A DNA stretch of 64,000 nucleotides, from assembly GCA_019639175.1 (NCBI GenBank), contig JAHBSK010000001.1:434001-498000 (forward strand). Direction: 5' to 3'. Under the pieces are notes generated by a model. That model searched no databases and was not told the origin of the DNA. It saw nothing but the letters and a program-made list of their open reading frames with translations. A program made the translations under genes and the position numbers. This DNA comes from Acidobacteriota bacterium (GTDB lineage: Bacteria > Acidobacteriota > Blastocatellia > Pyrinomonadales > Pyrinomonadaceae). Below, piece by piece: positions 40,928-50,186 of the stretch. Numbering within the stretch: position 1 is the first letter of the stretch; every line of letters begins with the position of its first letter.

Positions 40928-43900
40928 ATGGACGAAAAATATTTTGCAAAAAAGATCGAGGCCAAGTGGCAAAAGAAATGGGCCGAAAGCGGTGCGTTCG
41001 AGGTTGAGATCTCTGACGAAAAGCCCAAATTCTATCAGCTTGAGATGCTGCCTTATCCGTCGGGCAACCTGCACATGGGACATGTCCGCAATTACGCCGT
41101 CGGCGACGCCGTTGCGTGGTATAAGCGGCTCAAGGGTTTTAATGTGCTTCATCCGATAGGCTGGGATTCGTTCGGCCAGCCTGCCGAGGATGCCGCCGTC
41201 AAACGCGGCGTCAATCCGCGCCAATGGACAGAGGACAACATCAATGTGATGCGCGGCCAGCTTGAACGTCTTGGCCTCAGCTACGACTGGCGACGGCAGA
41301 TGTATGCCCACCGCAAGGAGTATTACAAATTCGATCAGTGGTTCTTTATCAAGATGTTCGAAATGGGCCTGGCGTATAAAAAGATGACCCAGGTCAACTG
41401 GTGCGAGAACGATAAGGCAACGCTTTCCAACGAACAGGCAAGCGGCGGCATCTGCTGGCGGTGCGGCGAACCGGTCACGAAAAAAGACCTCGAACAGTGG
41501 TTTTTCAGAACGACCGCTTATGCCGACCAGTTGATCGACGATATGGAAAAGATCGAATCCGGCTGGCCGCAGCACGTTTTGAAGCGGCAGCAGGATTGGA
41601 TAGGACGCAGCAATGGAGCTTATGTTGATTTTGGTATAACCTTAGTTGATCAAAATGATACAATTGATCTTGATAAGGCTCTGAAAACCGCTGAAGGAGA
41701 ATTTGACTATGACAAACTCGAAGATGTCGCCCGAAGAATTGAAGAAGGAAGAATTGCGATTACACGCCTTAATCGAGCAGCGGAGATCGGAAGGATCGCC
41801 GGAGGAAGAACGCATGTCGAAGCATCCATTATCGTGGGAGCAGTTTCAAGAGCAGGCGGAACGTCAGATGGCGGCGAAATCGTGGGCGGCTCCGCACGAC
41901 TCGACCACCTCGGCTGGGCCGAGCATAAACAGCGCGTCAAATCGCACGAAGACGCTCTAATACACTATGCAATTGCCAGCGATATTTGGTTAGAATCGGC
42001 TGCATTTGAGGCAAAGTATGGCCGATCTGACATTCACGGCATAGAAGCTTATGTTCACAAAGATCCTGATGATGACAGATATGTCATTAAAAGATTTGGC
42101 TATGACTGGGCATTTCAAACAACACCACAATTCTTTTTAGACAGAATCGCTGTTTTCAACGCACTTTTTCCGGAAGTTCCTTACGAACTTATAGGGTTTA
42201 CGCACGACGGGAAACAGAATCTTCAGTTCGTTTTCAGACAAAAAAAGCTCGAAGGCACGATCCCTGCGGAAGAAGAGATCGACGATCTCTTTTTGAAGTT
42301 TTACAGCGCTTCGGTTATTGACGTTTTACCAAGCGGCGACAAAACTTATGAAAACGATCTGTATCTGATCAGTGATATTGCCCCGCGAAATGTTTTGAAA
42401 GACAATGCGGGCAATATTCGCGTGTTCGATGCGATCACCTTGCTCAATACAAACGCTCACGACTATCATAAATTCGCTCTGCGTGAGGCGAGGATAAATA
42501 AAATAAAAGTTTTCACCACGCGCATCGACACGATCTATGGTGCAAATGCCGTCGTTGTCGCCGCCGAACATCCGATCATCGCGGCAGAGCGTAACAGTTT
42601 CGCTGATGATGTTCTCGCCAAGATCGATGACATCATCGCCGAAAATCTCAAGCCGAAAGAGCGTGACGAAGAGATCGAAAAGGACGGCATCGACACCGGC
42701 CTGAAAGCCGTAAATCCTTTTAACGGAGAGGAATTGCCGGTTTGGGTCGGCAATTACGTGATGATGGATTACGGCACCGGAGCCGTCATGAGCGTTCCGG
42801 CTCATGATGAGCGTGACTTTGAATTTGCAAAGAAATTTGGGATGCCGATCTTGACGGTCATTTCGGCCGAACCTGAGAACAAACCGGTCGAAAACGAAGA
42901 AAAAGAGGTTCAGGAAAAGGAAACCTATGGAATTAACGACGAATACGGAAGATCAGTGCGAGACGTCCTCGCCGACTCAACAAAAGAAAATGACCCGGGA
43001 GGAATACGAGGCCTGGTGCGAGGAGATAGACGCTCAAGTGATTCGGAATATGTCGTCAGTGGTCCCGCCGCCCGCACCTCCGCTTCGCACAACGCCTCTG
43101 AAATAGCCTTTACCGATCACGGTTTTCTCATCAATTCCGGTCGCTGGTCAGGTAAGACATCGGATGACGCAAAACGGGAGATGGCCGAGTATGCTTGCGA
43201 AAACGGCTTTGGCGAGGCCGCCACGACGTTTCGTCTTCGCGACTGGGGCGTTTCGCGTCAGCGTTATTGGGGAGCTCCGATACCGATGATCTATTGCCCG
43301 GACTGCGGCACGGTTCCCGTTAAATTTGAAGACCTTCCGGTGGAATTGCCGGACAATGCGCCGATAACCGGAACGGGCGAATCACCGCTGGCAAAGGTTC
43401 CGGAGTTTTATGAAACGTCATGTCCGTCATGCGAAGGCCCTGCCCGCCGCGAGACTGACACGATGGACACTTTTGTCGATTCGTCGTGGTATTTCTTTCG
43501 CTACACTGATAATCAAAATGAAGTGCTGCCGTTTGACCCCGACACGGCGGCCTATTGGACACCTGTTGACCAGTATATCGGCGGCGACGATCACGCCGTG
43601 ATGCATCTGATCTACACGCGGTTCTGGACCAAGGTGATGCGTGACATCGGGTTGGTCAAATTTAACGAACCCGTAAAGCGTCTTTTGACGCAGGGAATGG
43701 TCGTTGGCGAGACGTTCTATGACGACTCGACAGGCAAAAAGATATATCACGCACCGGACACGGTCACTGTCGAACGCGACGAAAAAGGCCGCATCACATC
43801 GGTAAAAGCTGCTGATGGCAAGGAACTTAAATTCGCCGTCGAGCGTATGTCCAAATCGAAGGGCAACGGCGTCGATCCTGATGAGATGGTCGATGTTTAC

Positions 43901-44599
43901 GGTGCCGATGCCGCCCGGCTTTTCGTGCTTTTTGCGGCTCCGGTCGATAACGAGCTGGTCTGGCACGAGGCGGGCATCGAAGGCGCTGTCAGGTTTCTTC
44001 AGCGTGTATGGCGGTTCGTTCACAAATGGAAAGATGCTCTGGGGAACGGAGCCGTTTCGGGCGATGTCTCAACGCCTTCGCCCGCAGCCAAAAAGCTTCG
44101 GCAAAAAACGCATCAGACCATAAACCGCATTGACCAGAGCCTGGACACGCTTCAGTTCAATACGCCGGTCGCGGCGCTGATGGAACTGGCGAACGATCTT
44201 TACGATATGAAGGCCGAGCCGGAGACGGCGTCTCCTGATGAGGTCGCAGCGGTTCGCGAGGCACTCACCAGCCTGATATTGATGCTGACGCCTTTTGCGC
44301 CGCATATCAGTGAAGAGATGTTCGCCGCCATTATCGGCAACGAGAACGGCATTTTGGCAAATGACGCACGTTTTCCGGCCTATGATGAAGAGGCGGCAAA
44401 GGCCGACGAGATAGAGATAGCCGTTCAGGTCAACGGCAAGCTGCGTTCACGCATTTTTGCCTCGCCGGATGCCGATAATGCCGAACTTGAACGCATGGCA
44501 AAAGATGACGCCAAGGTCAGGGAACACACTGACGGAAAAGATGTGGTCAAGGTCATTGTGGTGCCGGGCCGCCTTGTAAACATAGTCGTAAAGGGATGA
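40928..44599 (+). CDS. leuS: Leucyl-tRNA synthetase with two in-frame insertions
   Basis: 1,223 residues against about 820-870 for bacterial LeuS. All enzyme landmarks are intact: the HIGH box (SGNLHMGHVRNY, about 47-58), the editing domain (VFTTRIDTIYGANAVVV and GTGAVMSVPAHDERDFEFAKKFG), and KMSKS (ERMSKSKGNGVDPDEMV). Insertion 1 (about residues 238-524) separates VDFG from KIKVFTTR at the start of the editing domain. Insertion 2 (about 652-723) lies between VISAEPE and EIAFTDHGFLINSG. Both keep the frame. Each contains a separate small ORF in the +1 frame with its own Shine-Dalgarno. The host enzyme should still be made, because it is essential and its core is complete. Confidence 0.93.
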   Translation: MDEKYFAKKIEAKWQKKWAESGAFEVEISDEKPKFYQLEMLPYPSGNLHMGHVRNYAVGDAVAWYKRLKGFNVLHPIGWDSFGQPAEDAAVKRGVNPRQWTEDNINVMRGQLERLGLSYDWRRQMYAHRKEYYKFDQWFFIKMFEMGLAYKKMTQVNWCENDKATLSNEQASGGICWRCGEPVTKKDLEQWFFRTTAYADQLIDDMEKIESGWPQHVLKRQQDWIGRSNGAYVDFGITLVDQNDTIDLDKALKTAEGEFDYDKLEDVARRIEEGRIAITRLNRAAEIGRIAGGRTHVEASIIVGAVSRAGGTSDGGEIVGGSARLDHLGWAEHKQRVKSHEDALIHYAIASDIWLESAAFEAKYGRSDIHGIEAYVHKDPDDDRYVIKRFGYDWAFQTTPQFFLDRIAVFNALFPEVPYELIGFTHDGKQNLQFVFRQKKLEGTIPAEEEIDDLFLKFYSASVIDVLPSGDKTYENDLYLISDIAPRNVLKDNAGNIRVFDAITLLNTNAHDYHKFALREARINKIKVFTTRIDTIYGANAVVVAAEHPIIAAERNSFADDVLAKIDDIIAENLKPKERDEEIEKDGIDTGLKAVNPFNGEELPVWVGNYVMMDYGTGAVMSVPAHDERDFEFAKKFGMPILTVISAEPENKPVENEEKEVQEKETYGINDEYGRSVRDVLADSTKENDPGGIRGLVRGDRRSSDSEYVVSGPAARTSASHNASEIAFTDHGFLINSGRWSGKTSDDAKREMAEYACENGFGEAATTFRLRDWGVSRQRYWGAPIPMIYCPDCGTVPVKFEDLPVELPDNAPITGTGESPLAKVPEFYETSCPSCEGPARRETDTMDTFVDSSWYFFRYTDNQNEVLPFDPDTAAYWTPVDQYIGGDDHAVMHLIYTRFWTKVMRDIGLVKFNEPVKRLLTQGMVVGETFYDDSTGKKIYHAPDTVTVERDEKGRITSVKAADGKELKFAVERMSKSKGNGVDPDEMVDVYGADAARLFVLFAAPVDNELVWHEAGIEGAVRFLQRVWRFVHKWKDALGNGAVSGDVSTPSPAAKKLRQKTHQTINRIDQSLDTLQFNTPVAALMELANDLYDMKAEPETASPDEVAAVREALTSLILMLTPFAPHISEEMFAAIIGNENGILANDARFPAYDEEAAKADEIEIAVQVNGKLRSRIFASPDADNAELERMAKDDAKVREHTDGKDVVKVIVVPGRLVNIVVKG
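41638..42508 (+). other. In-frame insertion 1 in leuS, with a polyvalent-kinase-like segment
   Basis: About 870 bases, more AT-rich than the flanking leuS. In the LeuS frame the second half reads like a protein-kinase-fold domain of the type found in polyvalent proteins of phages and conjugative elements: DRYVIKRFG (lysine strand), PEVPYELIGFTHDG, and DLYLISDIAPRNVLKDNAGN then IRVFDAI, with the order lysine, D-x-x-x-x-N loop, and D in FDA. The N-terminal half in this frame looks unlike a native protein, whereas the +1 frame does. The kinase assignment is from pattern memory of the family and needs a profile search. Confidence 0.55.
41709..41960 (+). CDS. Nested small ORF in leuS insertion 1 (+1 frame)
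   Basis: 83 residues in the +1 frame relative to leuS, beginning MTNSKMSPEELKKEELRLHA and continuing with a Glu/Arg/Gln-rich helix (EQRRSEGSPEEERMSKHPLSWEQF). An AAGGAG lies 9 bases before the ATG, the best Shine-Dalgarno spacing one could ask for. The protein is charged and helical up to about residue 57, then Ser/Thr-rich. No family recognised. The LeuS frame in the same stretch looks like a shadow. The ORF ends just after the kinase-like segment becomes protein-like in the LeuS frame. Confidence 0.6.
   Translation: MTNSKMSPEELKKEELRLHALIEQRRSEGSPEEERMSKHPLSWEQFQEQAERQMAAKSWAAPHDSTTSAGPSINSASNRTKTL
42876..43098 (+). other. In-frame insertion 2 in leuS
   Basis: About 220 bases not present in normal LeuS, at the loop joining the editing domain back to the catalytic core. 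In the LeuS frame it gives a low-complexity, shadow-like stretch (GGIRGLVRGDRRSSDSEYVV). The +1 frame encodes the 59-residue ORF at 42927-43106. Confidence 0.65.
42927..43106 (+). CDS. Nested small ORF in leuS insertion 2 (+1 frame)
   Basis: 59 residues in the +1 frame, the same offset as the first nested ORF. It reads MELTTNTEDQCETSSPTQQK then a Glu-rich helix MTREEYEAWCEEIDAQVIRN and a Pro-rich tail. AAGGA lies 5 bases before the ATG. The helix with alternating acidic and aromatic residues looks like genuine protein. An internal ATG at MTREEY could be the true start. Function unknown. Confidence 0.55.
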   Translation: MELTTNTEDQCETSSPTQQKKMTREEYEAWCEEIDAQVIRNMSSVVPPPAPPLRTTPLK

Positions 44600-44798
44600 A
44601 ATCCTCTGATATTTGCCCGTTTGTCACTTTGGCGGAGGGTTTCTGCAAGTTTTCGGGACGCAGTTTCCTTGCTAGAACCGGATAAACGAACTAGAATGTA
44701 AAGGTTATAGCTAGAAATGCCGATGCTCATATCGGCTCCGCCAAAAACCTGTTTCCACGAGTCCGTCGAACGGATGACGTATTTGCTTCGGTTCCTCG

Positions 44799-47030
44799 AT
44801 GAAAGAGTGTCAGCTCTGTAAAAACTGCTATTCGGACGAAGTAGCGACCTGTCCAAAAGACGGGATGCCGACAGTACACACAATTGTCGGCGAACCCGTA
44901 CTGGAAGGAAAGTATCATCTGGAATGCCGGCTCGGGCAGGGCGGAATGGGAGTGGTCTATAAGGCCCGACACGCTTATCTGAAAACCCAACTGGCGATAA
45001 AGATAATTTTACCCGACCTGGTCGGCAATGACCCGCAGTTGGTTACCCGATTCAGACAAGAAGCTCTTGCCGCCGCAGCCATCCGCCACCAAAATGTCGT
45101 GGCGGTTACTGATTATGGCGTTATCCAATCATCCATTCCGTTTCTGGTAATGGAGTATGTCGAGGGCGAATCGCTCCACGACCTGCTGAACCGCGAAAAA
45201 CGCCTGTCACCCGAAGATGCCTTTGCCCTGATGAGCGCGATATGCTCCGGTGTCGGGGCCGCCCATCATCAGGGAATCGTTCACCGCGACCTCAAACCGC
45301 TCAATATAATGATCTGCAATGACCGGCCTGATATGTCACAGGCGGTCAAGATACTCGATTTCGGACTGGCAAAGATAAAGTCAGGCGAGCTTCTGGGGTC
45401 GTTCATTCAGGCACAGACAACCGGCCTGATGGGATCGCCGTATTACATGGCGCCGGAACAGTGGGCCGATGACGACCCGGACGCCCGCTCGGATATTTAC
45501 AGCCTCGGCGTGATGTTCTATCAGATGCTGGCGGGTGACGTTCCGTTCAAGGGATCGTCCATTCCGGCGATAATGAAAAAGCATATAAGCGACCCGCCGC
45601 CGCGATTTGCGGAAATGGGAGCGTCAGTTTCGCCGGAACTGGAGCAGGTCGTCTTTCACGCACTGGCAAAGGACAAGGAAAAGCGGACGCCTTCGGTCGA
45701 ACAGATGGTCGCCGAACTGCGCGACGTGATATATGCGTCGAGCGTTGGTGCCAGGACATCGCCGAACATCGTCGGGCCTGCATCCACGCTGAATATCAGG
45801 ACCGAACCGAACGCGGTCGTTTTTGTGGATAACGTTCCGGTAGGGCAGACGCGTGATGACGGATGGATCACGCTGAGCGGCATCCAGACAGGCAGCCATA
45901 ACATTCGTGTCAGCAAGGACGGATTCTCAGACTGGTATGGCGACGTGATGTGCGACGGCCAGGCGAAACAGATCGTCGCGGAGCTGTCCGCCTCATCACA
46001 TGCGATACCAAAACCCGGCGTTACGGCAGCATACAGCGGCAACGACGCGGTAAATACGCCAAGCAATCTTACCGCCACGCACGGAGCCGGAGCGGGAGCC
46101 AAAACGATGGTTCAGCAATGGGAGACCGGAACCGGCATAGGCGTCGAATCAGTGCCGCCGAAGCGGTCATTCCTTTCACCTCTTGTGTTGGGACTGGGAG
46201 CGGTCTTTCTGCTGTTGGGATTGGGTGGTGCTGGCCTTGGCGGTGCATATATGCTCGGGTACATCGGCGGTTCAGGCTCGGACGGTCAACCATCACCCTC
46301 GCCGACGGCAAGCCCGGCCATTGACGTTCCGACCATTCCGGTCGATCTGGTAGGCATTCCCGGCGGGAAATTCACCATGGGCCGGAATGACGGCTCGGAT
46401 TGGGAAAAAGGCGAGCACGAGGTCGAGGTCAAATCATTTCGCATGGACAAGACCGAGGTGACGAACGAAGCCTATTACGAGTTCATAGCCAAAACAGGAT
46501 ATGAACGCATACCCGAAAACTGGGTCAACGGGAAGCCAAAGGCCGGATTTGAAAAGCATCCCGTTCAGTATGTTTCGTTCGACGACGCGGTGGCGTTCGC
46601 AAAATGGCGTTCCGAGCGGGACGGCCAAAAATATCGGCTCCCGACAGAGCAGGAATGGGAATACGCGGCACGCAACGGCGGCAAGAACAATCTTTATCCG
46701 TGGGGAGATACGTTCGAGCCGAGATGCGCGGTCATAGATCTGCCGAGCAACCAGCCGAGCGAGGTCGGAACGCGAAGCTGTCCGAACCAATGGGGCGTTC
46801 AGGACATGATAGGGAACGTATTTGAATGGACATCGAGTGAAATATCGGTCCATCCCGGCCAGCCCGAACCGGAGGCGACAAAAGCCCTGACCGAACCTTA
46901 TTACATGGTGCGCGGCGGCGCGGCTCTGAGTGCCGGATCGGGCCAAAACAAAATAACATCAACCTCCCGCTATCCGACGCCGGCCAGCCAGCGTAGCGTC
47001 GAACTCGGATTTCGGCTTGTCCGCGAATAG
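44799..47030 (+). CDS. Ser/Thr protein kinase with PEGA, transmembrane and FGE-sulfatase domains
   Basis: 743 residues. A Cys-rich N-terminus (CQLCKNCYSDEVATCPKDG) suggests a small zinc ribbon. The kinase domain follows, with glycine loop LGQGGMGVVYKA, lysine AIKII (K68), catalytic IVHRDLKPLNIMI and KILDFGLAK. All are intact, so the kinase should be active. A PEGA domain (about 325-385), a transmembrane helix (about 455-480), and an FGE/SUMF1-type domain (about 505-743, LPTEQEWEYAARNGG and GNVFEWTSSE) follow. The outer part probably senses or binds a ligand. It is followed by a triple-FHA ABC transporter. Confidence 0.9.
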   Translation: MKECQLCKNCYSDEVATCPKDGMPTVHTIVGEPVLEGKYHLECRLGQGGMGVVYKARHAYLKTQLAIKIILPDLVGNDPQLVTRFRQEALAAAAIRHQNVVAVTDYGVIQSSIPFLVMEYVEGESLHDLLNREKRLSPEDAFALMSAICSGVGAAHHQGIVHRDLKPLNIMICNDRPDMSQAVKILDFGLAKIKSGELLGSFIQAQTTGLMGSPYYMAPEQWADDDPDARSDIYSLGVMFYQMLAGDVPFKGSSIPAIMKKHISDPPPRFAEMGASVSPELEQVVFHALAKDKEKRTPSVEQMVAELRDVIYASSVGARTSPNIVGPASTLNIRTEPNAVVFVDNVPVGQTRDDGWITLSGIQTGSHNIRVSKDGFSDWYGDVMCDGQAKQIVAELSASSHAIPKPGVTAAYSGNDAVNTPSNLTATHGAGAGAKTMVQQWETGTGIGVESVPPKRSFLSPLVLGLGAVFLLLGLGGAGLGGAYMLGYIGGSGSDGQPSPSPTASPAIDVPTIPVDLVGIPGGKFTMGRNDGSDWEKGEHEVEVKSFRMDKTEVTNEAYYEFIAKTGYERIPENWVNGKPKAGFEKHPVQYVSFDDAVAFAKWRSERDGQKYRLPTEQEWEYAARNGGKNNLYPWGDTFEPRCAVIDLPSNQPSEVGTRSCPNQWGVQDMIGNVFEWTSSEISVHPGQPEPEATKALTEPYYMVRGGAALSAGSGQNKITSTSRYPTPASQRSVELGFRLVRE

Positions 47031-47114
47031 CATTGCCGCTCCTCGCCTGTAAGCTTTTTCACGGTTTCTGTTAGAATCTTTCCGAAAGCCATTTTAGTTT
47101 TTGAGAACAGGTAA

Positions 47115-50100
47115 ATGAAGCTAATTCTTGCTCAGGACCGTCCGGGCCAACGTCCTGCCGAACTTTCTTTTGAGCAGCCGAGGATACTTATCGGCCGTGA
47201 TACAAGCTGCGACGTTTCCTTTGAAAAGGAAAAATACCCGATGGTGTCGCGGCGTCACGCCGAGATGTCGTGGGCCGGAACTTCGTGGGTTGTGGCCGAC
47301 CTCGGTTCTTCTTACGGCACGTATCTGAACGGACGCAGGATCGAACGTCCCGAGGCCGTCACCGTCGGACATTCGCTGCAATTCGGAAACGAAGGCCCTG
47401 TGCTTCGTGTCATCTGGTTCGACGCTATCGAAAGTCCTGCTGCTGCTGTACCGTCCGCATCAACAACGCCGGAGCGTCCGCCTGCGCCTTTGACTGCCAC
47501 GCCAACCGTTCTCCGCAATGCGACATCTCAGGCGCCGCCTGCTGTTCCATCGCCGTCATCATCAGCAATTCCCGCAAGGCTAGAGTTCGCAGATGACCCG
47601 TCGCGTCCTGCCGTCGTGCTGTCGGGAACAACAATATCGCTTGGCCGCGATCCGGCCTGTACGGTCGTTTTTGAAACTTCCGCCGCCACGGTCTCGCGAC
47701 GACATGCGGATATTTCTCGGTCTGAACAGGGATATGTCATTGCGGACAACAACAGTTTTAACGGAACGCTGCTGAACGGGCAGAGGATGACGGAGCCGGC
47801 ACTGCTCAAGAATGGCGACAAGATACAGATAGGCAGAGGCGGGCCGATCCTTGCGTTTGTTTACGAAACGACCGCCGCAAGTCCCCAACCCGCTGCATCG
47901 TCTTCGGCCGCGGCACAGCCTGAGCAGGATTTTTCCAAGACGATGGTCGCGCGGCTCGATGCCGGTACGGTTCGTTCGGCCGGAACTTCTGAACCGCAGC
48001 TTATTCGGACATTCAGCTTTTCCGAAAAGGGATCGCTGACCATAGGCCGCGATGCGGGCAACGATATTTCGCTGGACGGACTGCAAATATCCAACCGCCA
48101 CGCAAAGCTTTCGCTGAGAGGCGGTGAGATCTTTGCCGAAGATCTCGGTTCCACCAACGGCACGTTCGTGAACGGCGTGAGGATCTCTCGGCAAGCGGTC
48201 ACGCCGTCCGATCAGGTTCATATAGGCACGTTCCTTTTGCGATGCGACACGTCCGGCCAGATCGCCGTCTTTGACACGCGTGCCAAAACGCGGATAGACG
48301 TGGTCGCCGTGACGCGCGACATAAAAAGCGGCATGGGCAAAAAGCTGCGGCTTTTGGACAGTGTTTCGTTATCAATAAAGCCGAATGAATTTGTCGGACT
48401 GCTCGGGCCGTCGGGCGCGGGAAAATCAACTCTGCTGGAGGCGATGTCCGGCGCTCGTCCGGCATCAGCGGGCAATGTTCTGATAAACAATCAGGACCTT
48501 TACCGTCATTTCGATTCGCTGAAACAGGCCATCGGATACGTTCCTCAGGACGACATCATCCACTCGGAACTTACTGTGTCCAAAGCACTTGGCTATGTTG
48601 CCCGGCTGCGGCTTTCGCGCGATGTGTCATCGAGCGAGATAAAGCGGATGATCGACGAGGTGCTGGATGTGACCGGATTGTCTGATCGCCGCGATGTTCC
48701 CGTGAGAAAACTTTCGGGCGGCCAGCGCAAGCGCGTTTCTGTTGCCGTCGAACTGATAACGAAACCTCAGGCGATATTTCTGGATGAACCGACGACCGGA
48801 CTCGACCCGGCGACCGAGGACAACATGATGCTGCTTTTCAAGCAGTTGGCGGAATCGGGCAGAACGGTCGTTATGACCACGCATTCGATGGAGAACATCC
48901 GGCTCTTTGACAAGGTGGCCTTGCTGATGAACGGCAAGCTGGTCTATTTCGGGCCGCCTGATGATGCCCTTCGGTATTTTGAGGCAAAGGATTTTCACGA
49001 GATATACCATAAGCTGGAACGTTCGGGAGATGCCGGAACCGGCGGCAATACGGCCGAAAGCCACGCCGATCTTCGGATAAAGGCCGCTGAAAGCCTGCGT
49101 CAGAGATATTTTTCCACACCGGCATACAAGGAATATGTCCAGCAGCCGCTGAAAGAACTTGGCGAGATGGCAAAGAGCGGAGCGAGGAAAAAAACACGAC
49201 TCGGCATTTTTGGTTCGATCCGCCAATTCCTGACACTATCGGGCCGCTATCTGAATGTGCTTTTTAAGGATAAGCTGACGCTTTTTATTTTGTTGGCACA
49301 GGCTCCGGCCATTGCTCTGATGACATTTTTGGTTGTCGGGGCTGACCAGCCGCGTGATTTCGTCTATTTCGCGTTGGCATTGGTCGCGGTGTGGTTCGGC
49401 ACGTCCGTTTCGGCACGCGAGATAATTCGCGAACGCCCGATATATGTTCGCGAAAGGATGTTCAATCTCGGCATCATCCCATATCTGATGTCAAAGCTGT
49501 TCATACTGGGCTTTATCGTCTTTTTTCAATGTTTTCTGCTTTTTGTTCCGCTAAAGCTGATGGACGTTGCGGGGCTGATGTCCATGCCCGGAGAGCTTTT
49601 CGGCGTGCCGCAATTTTGGGCGATGCTCCTGACGGCAGGTGTTGGCGTCGCACTCGGCCTGCTTATTTCGGCATGGGTAAAAACGTCCGAGATGGCGACA
49701 AGCCTCGTCCCGATTATTCTTATTCCGCAGATATTGTTCTCAGGCCTTGCCGGTGTGCCGCATGGCGTGAGCCGCGTTGTTTCGATGACGATGCCTTCCG
49801 CGTGGTCGTTTGACACGATGAAAAGATTTTCAACTCTGGACACGCTTGAACCCGAAGGAGCGGATGCTCGCGGAGCGACAAAAGGCCTCGGGCTGTATAA
49901 ATTTATCGAGACCGAAAACGACAGAACGCTTGAGCGCGCCCAGCGCGACATTGACGATTACAAGCGTCTTTCGGGCAGAGGAGCGGACGGCGGCGGCGAT
50001 CTTTTGAGCGATAAACTGGTCGTTCCTGAGATAAAACGCCTGCCCGATGACCTGAGCGGATATGTCACGTTCCTTCATCCGTGGATGCACGACGTTTTGA

Positions 50101-50180
50101 ATCAACTGATTCTGATGTTAATGTTTGGAGTATTGGTAATAGCGACGCTGATAGTTTTGCGTCTAAGAGACATAGCGTAA
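47115..50180 (+). CDS. Triple-FHA ABC transporter (ATP-binding and permease fusion)
   Basis: 1,021 residues. Three FHA domains in a row, each with the phosphothreonine-binding pattern: LIGRDTSCDVSF with SRRHAEMS, LGRDPACTVV with SRRHADIS, and IGRDAGNDIS with SNRHAKLS. They are followed by an ABC ATPase (GPSGAGKSTLLEAM Walker A near residue 430; LSGGQRKRVSVAVEL; IFLDEPTTGLDP) and an ABC-2-type membrane part with six helices (about 720-1,020). The layout resembles ABCG half-transporters. FHA domains bind pThr, and the neighbouring Ser/Thr kinase may supply it. Confidence 0.9.
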   Translation: MKLILAQDRPGQRPAELSFEQPRILIGRDTSCDVSFEKEKYPMVSRRHAEMSWAGTSWVVADLGSSYGTYLNGRRIERPEAVTVGHSLQFGNEGPVLRVIWFDAIESPAAAVPSASTTPERPPAPLTATPTVLRNATSQAPPAVPSPSSSAIPARLEFADDPSRPAVVLSGTTISLGRDPACTVVFETSAATVSRRHADISRSEQGYVIADNNSFNGTLLNGQRMTEPALLKNGDKIQIGRGGPILAFVYETTAASPQPAASSSAAAQPEQDFSKTMVARLDAGTVRSAGTSEPQLIRTFSFSEKGSLTIGRDAGNDISLDGLQISNRHAKLSLRGGEIFAEDLGSTNGTFVNGVRISRQAVTPSDQVHIGTFLLRCDTSGQIAVFDTRAKTRIDVVAVTRDIKSGMGKKLRLLDSVSLSIKPNEFVGLLGPSGAGKSTLLEAMSGARPASAGNVLINNQDLYRHFDSLKQAIGYVPQDDIIHSELTVSKALGYVARLRLSRDVSSSEIKRMIDEVLDVTGLSDRRDVPVRKLSGGQRKRVSVAVELITKPQAIFLDEPTTGLDPATEDNMMLLFKQLAESGRTVVMTTHSMENIRLFDKVALLMNGKLVYFGPPDDALRYFEAKDFHEIYHKLERSGDAGTGGNTAESHADLRIKAAESLRQRYFSTPAYKEYVQQPLKELGEMAKSGARKKTRLGIFGSIRQFLTLSGRYLNVLFKDKLTLFILLAQAPAIALMTFLVVGADQPRDFVYFALALVAVWFGTSVSAREIIRERPIYVRERMFNLGIIPYLMSKLFILGFIVFFQCFLLFVPLKLMDVAGLMSMPGELFGVPQFWAMLLTAGVGVALGLLISAWVKTSEMATSLVPIILIPQILFSGLAGVPHGVSRVVSMTMPSAWSFDTMKRFSTLDTLEPEGADARGATKGLGLYKFIETENDRTLERAQRDIDDYKRLSGRGADGGGDLLSDKLVVPEIKRLPDDLSGYVTFLHPWMHDVLNQLILMLMFGVLVIATLIVLRLRDIA

Positions 50181-50186
50181 AGATCA

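Noticed and set aside
40928..44599. leuS as a pseudogene or frameshift error
   Set aside because: The LeuS frame stays open throughout, all catalytic and editing motifs are intact, and both insertions are multiples of three. A damaged gene is unlikely.
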